A stretch of 64,000 bases of DNA from Ralstonia soli (lineage in GTDB: Bacteria > Pseudomonadota > Gammaproteobacteria > Burkholderiales > Burkholderiaceae): the NCBI RefSeq assembly GCF_023955655.1, contig NZ_JAMXHT010000009.1:62001-126000 (forward strand), written 5' to 3'. A program made the position numbers and the translations under genes. This document shows, piece by piece, positions 57,890 through 64,000 of the stretch (position 1 is its first letter; each line of letters opens with the position of its first letter). The notes below the pieces were generated by a model. That model saw only the letters and a list, made by a program, of their open reading frames with translations, made no database searches and had not been told where the DNA came from.

Positions 57890-58876
57890 TTACAGCAGGT
57901 GCTGCACGCCGGCGCGCTCGCTTTCCAACTCGTCGAGCGTAATCTTGATCTTGCCTTGGCTGTACTCGTCGATCTCCAGGCCTTCGACAATCTTGTACTT
58001 GCCGTTTTCCGTGGTGACCGGGAAGCCGAACATCACGTCCTTCGGGATGCCGTATTCGCCGTTCGACGGGATGCCCATCGTCACGATCTTGCCGTTGGTG
58101 CCGAGCACCCAGTCGCGGACGTGGTCGATAGCGGCGTTGGCAGCCGAAGCAGCCGACGACAGGCCGCGCGCCTCAATGATGGCGGCGCCGCGCTTGCCGA
58201 CGGTCGGCAGGAACACGTCGTTGTTCCACACCGGATCGTTGATCATGTCCTTGACGCTCTTGCCGTCGATCGTGGCGTAGCGGTAGTCGGCGTACATCGT
58301 CGGGCTGTGGTTGCCCCACACGAACAGCTTTTCGATGGAGGACACCGGCTTGCCGGTCTTGGCGGCGATCTGCGACAGGGCACGGTTGTGGTCCAGGCGC
58401 AGCATGGCGGTGAAGTTCTCGCGCGGCAGGTCCGGCGCCGACTTCATGGCGATATAGGCGTTGGTGTTGGCCGGGTTGCCGACCACGAGCACCTTGACGT
58501 CGCGCTTGGCAACGGCGTTCAGGGCCTTGCCCTGTGCCGTGAAGATCTGTGCGTTGGCCGACAGCAGGTCAGCACGCTCCATGCCCGGGCCACGGGGGCG
58601 GGCGCCCACCAGCAGCGCCACATCGATGTCCTTGAACGCGGTCATCGGGTCGGAATGCGCTTCCATGCCGGCCAGCAGCGGGAATGCGCAATCTTCGATT
58701 TCCATCATCACACCCTTGAGCGCCTTCTGGGCCTTCTCATCGGGGATTTCCAGCAGTTGCAGGATGACGGGCTGATCCTTGCCCAGCATTTCGCCGGCGG
58801 CGATGCGGAACAGCAGCGCGTAACCGATCTGTCCAGCAGCGCCGGTCACTGCGACGCGCATGGGTGCTTTTGCCAT
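57890..58876 (-). CDS. mdh: Malate dehydrogenase
   Basis: A 328-aa NAD-dependent malate dehydrogenase converting malate to oxaloacetate in the TCA cycle. The Rossmann motif [20 protein letters not shown] is near residues 7-26, the catalytic histidine is in [16 protein letters not shown], and the substrate arginine loop is [15 protein letters not shown]. The start [12 protein letters not shown] is standard; a start 96 bases upstream would add a basic leader. It is divergent from the GntR gene, with a palindromic operator in the 354-bp gap. Confidence 0.97.
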   Translation of the reverse strand: MAKAPMRVAVTGAAGQIGYALLFRIAAGEMLGKDQPVILQLLEIPDEKAQKALKGVMMEIEDCAFPLLAGMEAHSDPMTAFKDIDVALLVGARPRGPGMERADLLSANAQIFTAQGKALNAVAKRDVKVLVVGNPANTNAYIAMKSAPDLPRENFTAMLRLDHNRALSQIAAKTGKPVSSIEKLFVWGNHSPTMYADYRYATIDGKSVKDMINDPVWNNDVFLPTVGKRGAAIIEARGLSSAASAANAAIDHVRDWVLGTNGKIVTMGIPSNGEYGIPKDVMFGFPVTTENGKYKIVEGLEIDEYSQGKIKITLDELESERAGVQHLL

Positions 58877-59230
58877 GAGAACTCTCCAAACGGTAGTGAA
58901 AAGCGGACCGCACTGCGCAGGGCGCACACCCTTGGCAGGATGGCGGCGCAGCCGCGCAGGCATTGCCGGCAACAGCCGCCGCCCCGTGGGCGGTTGGCTT
59001 GGAATCGGCAGGAGCCTCGCAGTTTACTGCGTCCGCATGACGATGTGGAAACACACTTGCGATTTCTCTTGGAGTCGCCGCTGCGCGTGTCGAGCCCGTC
59101 GTCCGGAACAGGCGCGAGTGTAGGGCGGGCCTCCTGCGAAAGTCAATCAATCTTCTGTCTTATATAAGACATAAGACATTCTATAAACAGGCTGGACGCC
59201 TCTGTCGCTTTTGTGGTGAAATCGCAAGCT
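58877..59230. promoter_or_regulatory. 354-bp mdh-gntR divergent intergenic region
   Basis: No gene is seen. The mdh-proximal part (58880-59110) is GC-rich with several self-complementary stretches, for example GGCGGTTGGC around 58990, and would form a long structured 5' leader of mdh. The gntR-proximal part is A/T-rich and holds the GTCTTAT half-sites at 59157-59177 and a TATAAA hexamer at 59182-59187 that may be the gntR -10 element. Confidence 0.6.
59157..59177. promoter_or_regulatory. Three-half-site operator of the GntR-type regulator
   Basis: GTCTTAT-ATAAGAC (59157-59170) is a perfect 14-bp palindrome, followed directly by a third half-site ATAAGAC (59171-59177). It lies 54 bases before the regulator start, upstream of a TATAAA -10-like element, and between divergent gntR and mdh. 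GntR/HutC regulators bind such short palindromes, so autoregulation and control of mdh are likely by position. No second copy was seen near sdhC or acnA. Confidence 0.7.
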
Positions 59231-60043
59231 ATGTCGAGCACATCAAGCCCCCAATCCGCTGCCGTGCCGCCGTCTTTGGGCGGCGAGGTCAGTGCGTCGC
59301 CCGCATCCTCGGGTGCGGGGGCGGGCTCGCCCACGTTCAGTCCGCTGTATCAGCAGATCAAGACGCTGATCCTGCAAAGCCTGCAAGCCGGCGAATGGAA
59401 GCCCGGCGAAATGATCCCCAGCGAAATGGAATTGGCGGCCCGCTACAAGGTCAGCCAGGGTACCGTGCGCAAGGCGATCGACGAACTGGCGGTCGAAAAC
59501 CTGGTCGCGCGCCGTCAGGGCAAGGGCACCTTTGTCACCACCCATCATGAAGAGGGTGTGCAGTTCCGCTTCCTGCGCCTGATGCCGGAGCAGGGCGAGC
59601 AGCACTATCCCAGCAGCCGCGTGCTCGAGTGCAAGCGTATGCGCGCCCCTGCCGAAATCGCCCGCCTGCTCGAGCTCAAGGCCGGTGACAGCGTCGTGCA
59701 AATCCGCCGCGTGCTGTTTTTCTCGGGCGAGCCGACGGTGCTTGAGGACATCTGGCTGCCGGGCGCAAGTTTCAAAGGGCTGACGGCCGAAAAGTTGACC
59801 GAGTGGAAGGGCCCGATGTACGCCTTTTTCGAGGCGGAATTCGGAGTGCGCATGCTGCGTGCCACGGAGCGCATCCGCGCCGTAGCGGCCGATGCAGCCA
59901 CGGCAGAGCTGCTGTCGGTGGCGGTGGCTTCGCCGCTGCTGTCGGTGGAGCGCGTGTCGCATACGTTCGGGGACAAGCCGGTGGAACTGCGTCGTGGCCT
60001 GTACGTCACGACACGGCACTTCTACCAGAATGAATTGAATTGA
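59231..60043 (+). CDS. GntR-family (HutC subfamily) transcriptional regulator
   Basis: A 270-aa repressor-type regulator. The N-terminal 40 residues are a Ser/Ala/Gly-rich linker, then a winged helix-turn-helix: SPLYQQIKTLILQSLQAGEW with PSEMELAARYKVSQGTVRKA. The C-terminal half (EIARLLELKAGDSVVQIRRV) is a UTRA effector-binding domain. GTG 59213 or ATG 59231 could start it; I use ATG. Flanked by mdh (divergent) and sdhCDAB (downstream), it probably senses a TCA-cycle intermediate; effector unknown. Confidence 0.9.
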   Translation: MSSTSSPQSAAVPPSLGGEVSASPASSGAGAGSPTFSPLYQQIKTLILQSLQAGEWKPGEMIPSEMELAARYKVSQGTVRKAIDELAVENLVARRQGKGTFVTTHHEEGVQFRFLRLMPEQGEQHYPSSRVLECKRMRAPAEIARLLELKAGDSVVQIRRVLFFSGEPTVLEDIWLPGASFKGLTAEKLTEWKGPMYAFFEAEFGVRMLRATERIRAVAADAATAELLSVAVASPLLSVERVSHTFGDKPVELRRGLYVTTRHFYQNELN

Positions 60044-60315
60044 CGATACGTCGCCGGGCCGGTTCATGCGGCCGGTGTGGGCCGATGCGGCGGCGTCTGG
60101 ATTTGTGGGGTGCGCAACAGCGTATTGCGCGTCATGCAGACAGCGTAGAGAGGACAATACGCCCCCGTATCACGCCGCTGGCAGGCGAGGGTGGAAAGCA
60201 CAAAAGTGGAGCGCGCTGGAAGGAATTATTGGTGCGCTGCGCAACGAAAGCGCGATAGAATCTCGCGGATTTGTGCAAAGCTGTTTTGTTTGTTGATTAG
60301 CCAATGGGGTCTGAC

Positions 60316-60726
60316 ATGGCAGAAGCCATCAAGAAAGCCAGGCCGGTATACAGGAACATCGGTTTGGGCGATATCGCCCGCTACCGCTTGCCCTGGGCCG
60401 GTAAGGTGTCCATCCTGCATCGTGCCAGCGGTGCACTGATGTTCCTTCTTCTTCCGTTCGTGCTGTATCTGTTTGAGCAGAGCATCACCTCGGAAATCAG
60501 TTTCGCCAAGTTCTCGGCGCTTCTGTCCAACGGCTTCGTCAAGGTCGTCGTCCTTGCCCTCATCTGGGGGTATCTGCACCACTTCTGCGCCGGCATCCGT
60601 TACCTGATCCTCGATCTGCATATCGGCATCGACAAGGCTTCGGCCTCCAAGTCGGCCGTGAGCGTGCTGATCGTCAGCCTGCTGCTGACCGTTGTGTTCG
60701 GCGCCAAGCTGTTCGGCCTGTTCTGA
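60316..60726 (+). CDS. sdhC: Succinate dehydrogenase cytochrome b556 subunit
   Basis: SdhC (136 aa) anchors succinate dehydrogenase in the inner membrane and helps bind heme b and ubiquinone. Three hydrophobic helices are evident. The quinone-site Ser/Arg region is ILHRASGALMFLLLP and the heme histidine is in LHHFCAGIRYLILDLH. I start at MAEAIKKARPV, with GGGG upstream; an ATG 12 bases earlier (MGSD) is possible. It follows gntR by 272 bases that contain a TAGAAT -10-like element at 60256-60261. Confidence 0.95.
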   Translation: MAEAIKKARPVYRNIGLGDIARYRLPWAGKVSILHRASGALMFLLLPFVLYLFEQSITSEISFAKFSALLSNGFVKVVVLALIWGYLHHFCAGIRYLILDLHIGIDKASASKSAVSVLIVSLLLTVVFGAKLFGLF

Positions 60727-60737
60727 GGAGTGGATTG

Positions 60738-61103
60738 ATGGCAAATAACAATATCGGTCCCAAGCGCCTGGTTGTCGGCGCGCACTACGGCCTGAAGGAT
60801 TTCCTCGCGCAGCGCGTCACCGCCGTGATCATGGCGGTCTACACCATCGTGCTGCTGGCCGCGTTCCTGCTCTCGAAAGACACGTCGTATCAAAGCTGGG
60901 CTGGCCTGTTCGCCAACCAGTGGATGAAGCTGCTGACGTTCCTGGCATTCCTGTCGCTCACGTATCACGCCTGGATCGGCGTGCGTGACATCTGGATGGA
61001 CTACGTGAAGCCCGTGGCAGTGCGTTTGACGCTGCAAGTGTTGACGATTCTGTGGCTCGTCGGTTGTGCGGGCTACGCAGCTCAGATTCTCTGGAGGGTT
61101 TAA
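60738..61103 (+). CDS. sdhD: Succinate dehydrogenase hydrophobic membrane anchor subunit
   Basis: SdhD (121 aa) is the second membrane anchor, with three helices. The conserved Arg is in LAQRVTAVIMAVYTI and the heme-ligand His is in LTYHAWIGVRDIWMDYV. ATG 60738 follows a GAGGAGTGGATTG Shine-Dalgarno; a TTG three bases earlier is unlikely. It is 11 bases after sdhC and 3 bases before sdhA. Confidence 0.95.
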   Translation: MANNNIGPKRLVVGAHYGLKDFLAQRVTAVIMAVYTIVLLAAFLLSKDTSYQSWAGLFANQWMKLLTFLAFLSLTYHAWIGVRDIWMDYVKPVAVRLTLQVLTILWLVGCAGYAAQILWRV

Positions 61104-61106
61104 GAC

Positions 61107-62885
61107 ATGGTCGCAGTCAAGACTGGGCTGCCGCGCCGCAAATTCGACGTCGTGATCGTCGGTGCGGGCGGTTCGGGCATGCGCGCATCGCTGCAGCTCG
61201 CAGAAGCCGGCCTCTCCGTGGCCGTGCTGTCCAAGGTTTTCCCCACCCGCTCGCACACCGTGGCGGCGCAGGGTGGTATCGGTGCTTCGCTGGGTAACAT
61301 GAGCGAAGACAACTGGCACTATCACTTCTACGACACGATCAAGGGTTCCGACTGGCTTGGCGACCAGGATGCGATCGAGTTCATGTGCCGTCAGGCGCCG
61401 AACGTGGTCTACGAGTTGGAACACTTCGGCATGCCGTTCGACCGCAATGCCGACGGTACGATCTACCAGCGTCCGTTCGGTGGCCACACGTCGAACTACG
61501 GTGAGAAGCCGGTGCAGCGCGCTTGCGCCGCCGCTGACCGTACCGGCCACGCGTTGCTGCACACGCTGTACCAGCGTAACGTGCGTGCCAAGACCCACTT
61601 CTTCACCGAGTGGATGGCGCTCGACCTGATCCGCGATCAGGAAGGCGACGTGCTGGGCGTGACCGCGCTGGAAATGGAAACTGGCGAGGTCTACATCCTC
61701 GAAGGCAAGACCACGCTGTTCGCCACGGGCGGTGCTGGCCGTATCTACGCCGCTTCCACCAACGCCTTCATCAACACGGGTGACGGCCTGGGCATGGCAG
61801 CACGCGCTGGCGTGCCGCTGGAAGACATGGAGTTCTGGCAGTTCCACCCGACCGGCGTGGCCGGCGCGGGCGTGCTGATCACCGAAGGCGTGCGCGGCGA
61901 GGGCGGCATCCTGCGTAACAAGGATGGCGAGCGCTTCATGGAGCGCTACGCTCCGACGTTGAAGGATCTGGCACCGCGTGACTTCGTGTCGCGCTCGATG
62001 GACCAGGAAATCAAGGAAGGCCGCGGCTGTGGCCCGAACGGCGACTACGTGCTGCTCGACCTGACCCACGTCGGTGCCGAGACCATCATGAAGCGCCTGC
62101 CGTCGATCCGCGAAATCGGCCTGAAGTTCGCCAACGTCGACGCGATCAAGGAACCGATCCCGGTCGTGCCGACCATCCACTACCAGATGGGCGGTATCCC
62201 GACGAACTATCATGGTCAAGTCGTGGTGCCGAAGAACGGCAACTCGAACGAAGTCATCAACGGCTTCTACGCCATCGGCGAATGCTCCTGCGTGTCGGTG
62301 CACGGTGCCAACCGCCTGGGCACGAACTCGCTGCTCGACCTCGTGGTGTTCGGTCGTTCGGCGGGCAACCACATCATTGCGCAGAACCTGAAGAACCGCG
62401 AGCACAAGCCGCTGCCGGCAGACGCTGCCGACCGTGCGCTGGAGCGCCTGGCCAAGCTGGATTCGTCGACCTCGGGCGAGTACGCCCAGGACGTCGCCAA
62501 CGACATCCGCCGCAACATGCAGTCGCACGCCGGTGTGTTCCGTACGCAGGCGCTGATGGACGAGGGTGTCGAGCGCATCCTGGAAGTGGCCGAGCGCGGT
62601 GCCAACATCCACCTGAAGGACAAGTCCAAGGTGTTCAACACCGCGCGCGTCGAAGCGCTGGAAGTGGCCAACCTGGTGGAAGTGGCGAAGGCGACGATGG
62701 TGTCGGCGGCGGCTCGCAAGGAATCGCGTGGTGCCCACGCCCACAGCGACTTCCCGAACCGCGACGACGAAAACTGGATGAAGCACACGCTGTACTACAG
62801 CGAAGGCAATCGTCTGGAATACAAGCCCGTGACGATGAAGCCGTTGACGGTGGAAAGCGTGCCGCCCAAGGCCCGTACGTTCTAA
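61107..62885 (+). CDS. sdhA: Succinate dehydrogenase flavoprotein subunit
   Basis: SdhA (592 aa) oxidises succinate to fumarate using covalently bound FAD. The dinucleotide-binding VVIVGAGGSGMRASLQLAEA is near residues 15-34, the FAD-attachment histidine is in RSHTVAAQGGIGASLG, the substrate histidine is in FWQFHPTGVAGAG and the catalytic Arg is in CVSVHGANRLGTNSLLDL. Length is normal. FAD attachment likely needs SdhE, encoded just after sdhB. Confidence 0.98.
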   Translation: MVAVKTGLPRRKFDVVIVGAGGSGMRASLQLAEAGLSVAVLSKVFPTRSHTVAAQGGIGASLGNMSEDNWHYHFYDTIKGSDWLGDQDAIEFMCRQAPNVVYELEHFGMPFDRNADGTIYQRPFGGHTSNYGEKPVQRACAAADRTGHALLHTLYQRNVRAKTHFFTEWMALDLIRDQEGDVLGVTALEMETGEVYILEGKTTLFATGGAGRIYAASTNAFINTGDGLGMAARAGVPLEDMEFWQFHPTGVAGAGVLITEGVRGEGGILRNKDGERFMERYAPTLKDLAPRDFVSRSMDQEIKEGRGCGPNGDYVLLDLTHVGAETIMKRLPSIREIGLKFANVDAIKEPIPVVPTIHYQMGGIPTNYHGQVVVPKNGNSNEVINGFYAIGECSCVSVHGANRLGTNSLLDLVVFGRSAGNHIIAQNLKNREHKPLPADAADRALERLAKLDSSTSGEYAQDVANDIRRNMQSHAGVFRTQALMDEGVERILEVAERGANIHLKDKSKVFNTARVEALEVANLVEVAKATMVSAAARKESRGAHAHSDFPNRDDENWMKHTLYYSEGNRLEYKPVTMKPLTVESVPPKARTF

Positions 62886-62903
62886 CCGGAAGGACCCACA
62901 AAA

Positions 62904-63605
62904 ATGAAGCGTATTTTTGAAGTCTATCGCTACGATCCGGACAAGGACGCAGCGCCCCGCATGCAGACCTACGAGGTGGAACTCGACGGTCATGAGCGCA
63001 TGCTGCTCGACGCGCTGGTCAAGCTGAAGAAGCTGGACGAGTCGATCGCGTTCCGTCGCTCGTGCCGTGAAGGCGTGTGCGGCTCGGACGCCATGAACAT
63101 CAACGGCAAGAACGGTCTGGCTTGCCTGACCAACATGCGCGAGCTGCCCGAGAAGATCGTGCTGCGTCCGCTGCCGGGGCTGCCCGTGGTGCGCGACCTG
63201 ATCGTCGACATGACGCAGTTCTTCAACCAGTACCACTCGATCAAGCCGTACCTGATCAACGACGAGCCGCCGCCCGAGAAAGAGCGTCTGCAGTCGCCGG
63301 AAGAGCGCGAGGAGCTCGACGGCCTGTACGAGTGCATTCTGTGCGCGAGCTGCTCGACGTCGTGCCCGTCGTTCTGGTGGAACCCGGACAAGTTCGTCGG
63401 CCCGGCCGGTCTGCTGCAGGCGTATCGTTTCATTGCCGACAGCCGCGACCAGGCTACCAGCGAGCGTCTGGATAACCTGGAAGATCCGTACCGCCTGTTC
63501 CGCTGCCACACCATCATGAACTGCGTCGATGTGTGCCCGAAGGGTCTGAACCCGACCAAGGCCATCGGCAAGATCAAGGAACTGATGGTGCGCCGCGCGG
63601 TGTAA
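62904..63605 (+). CDS. sdhB: Succinate dehydrogenase iron-sulfur subunit
   Basis: SdhB (233 aa) carries three clusters. The [2Fe-2S] ligands are in [19 protein letters not shown] and LACLT, the [4Fe-4S] motif is [12 protein letters not shown], and the [3Fe-4S] motif is [17 protein letters not shown]. It links SdhA to the quinone site in SdhC/SdhD. ATG follows a CCGGAAGGACCCACAAAA leader. It is the last subunit gene, followed by a terminator-like hairpin. Confidence 0.98.
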   Translation: MKRIFEVYRYDPDKDAAPRMQTYEVELDGHERMLLDALVKLKKLDESIAFRRSCREGVCGSDAMNINGKNGLACLTNMRELPEKIVLRPLPGLPVVRDLIVDMTQFFNQYHSIKPYLINDEPPPEKERLQSPEEREELDGLYECILCASCSTSCPSFWWNPDKFVGPAGLLQAYRFIADSRDQATSERLDNLEDPYRLFRCHTIMNCVDVCPKGLNPTKAIGKIKELMVRRAV

Positions 63606-63620
63606 GCCGCAACGCACCCT

Positions 63621-63656
63621 GCGTCGCCGGAGCGGTTTGCCGGCGACGCGCTTTTT
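63621..63656 (+). terminator. Terminator-like hairpin between sdhB and sdhE
   Basis: GCGTCGCCGG (63621-63630) pairs perfectly with CCGGCGACGC (63640-63649), followed by GCTTTTTG. It has all parts of an intrinsic terminator but sits 8 bases before the sdhE start, so it likely sets how much sdhE is made from the sdhCDAB transcript. Confidence 0.8.
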
Positions 63657-63663
63657 GAGAAGC

Positions 63664-63951
63664 ATGACCGCTGTGAATACTCCGACGTTCTCCCACCAGT
63701 CCGATCCGCACAAGCGCGCGCGTTTGCGCTGGCGAGCCAGGCGCGGCCTGCTTGAGAACGACATCATCGTCGAGCGCTTCTTCAACCGCTATGAGACGGA
63801 ACTGTCGGACGACGACGTTGCCGCGCTCACGCAGTTGTTCGAGCTACCCGACAACGACCTGATGGATCTCCTGCTTGCACGCAAGGAGCCGGAGGGCGAT
63901 CTCGACGTGCCGCAAGTCCAGCACGTCCTGACCTTGCTGCGCTCGGTCTGA
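63664..63951 (+). CDS. sdhE: FAD assembly factor SdhE (YgfY family)
   Basis: SdhE (95 aa) promotes covalent flavinylation of SdhA. The family signature RGLLENDIIVERFF is near residues 27-40 (the conserved RGxxE motif), and the C-terminus LLARKEPEGDLDVPQVQHV is typical. I use ATG 63664; an in-frame TTG 27 bases upstream lies in the hairpin. Position directly after sdhB is common in beta-proteobacteria. The window ends 49 bases later with no further gene seen; citrate synthase would be expected next. Confidence 0.92.
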   Translation: MTAVNTPTFSHQSDPHKRARLRWRARRGLLENDIIVERFFNRYETELSDDDVAALTQLFELPDNDLMDLLLARKEPEGDLDVPQVQHVLTLLRSV

Positions 63952-64000
63952 CACCGGCGCGCGAGAGGTTGCCGCAAGACGAATCGGTCCAGCCGTCCCC

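Noticed and set aside
60600-63785. A 1061-codon open frame on the minus strand opposite sdhDAB
   Set aside because: It is antisense to four well-supported genes and rich in His/Arg/Val, the usual shadow of high-GC coding DNA with third-position bias.

Overview
The window is about 64 kb of high-GC DNA, almost fully coding. The nuoA-N operon followed by a DUF2818 gene, the urea-transport and urease cluster, the sdh/mdh/GntR/acnA block, and the paired acyl-CoA dehydrogenases all point to a Burkholderiaceae beta-proteobacterium, most likely Ralstonia (R. pickettii/insidiosa-like). This placement rests on protein sequence and gene order recalled from family knowledge, not on a search. No tRNA, rRNA, insertion sequence, prophage or CRISPR array was seen.

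Layout. 1-14819: respiratory complex I (end of nuoA, then nuoB to nuoN) with a DUF2818 membrane protein as last gene. 14864-19607: a Nudix hydrolase, then an operator-controlled operon with a DUF1178 protein, two unequal acyl-CoA dehydrogenases and two MaoC-like hydratases, closed by a terminator. 19697-32550: a nitrogen block, with a sigma-54 promoter, urtABCDE (urea import) and ureD-A-J-B-C / ureEFG (urease and its nickel chaperones). A 941-bp non-coding insert separates ureC from ureE; it holds a nested inverted repeat and a 16-copy 21-bp tandem array. 32626-46199: a mosaic of lipid/acyl-CoA and regulatory genes. 46237-50804: yaaA, an M14 carboxypeptidase, a lipoprotein with a histone-H1-like tail and an orphan peptide-binding protein. 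50965-63951: DUF2863, aconitase, a lysozyme-inhibitor-like protein, a CoA-ester lyase, malate dehydrogenase, a GntR regulator and sdhCDAB-sdhE.

How they work together. Succinate dehydrogenase, malate dehydrogenase and aconitase feed the TCA cycle, and complex I reoxidises the NADH. The urt/ure block imports and hydrolyses urea under a promoter type used in nitrogen limitation. In the 34-44 kb region the kinase half and the dehydrogenase half of the eukaryotic ACAD10/ACAD11 fusion enzymes occur as separate genes. The kinase half shares an operon with an enoyl-CoA hydratase and a 3-hydroxyacyl-CoA dehydrogenase, which suggests a split route for breakdown of 4-hydroxy acids.

The least explained elements are the exactly phased 16 x 21-bp array upstream of ureE, with a heptapeptide frame on its antisense strand; the palindromic operators shared by two acyl-CoA operons; and the stack of three hairpins between nuoI and nuoJ.
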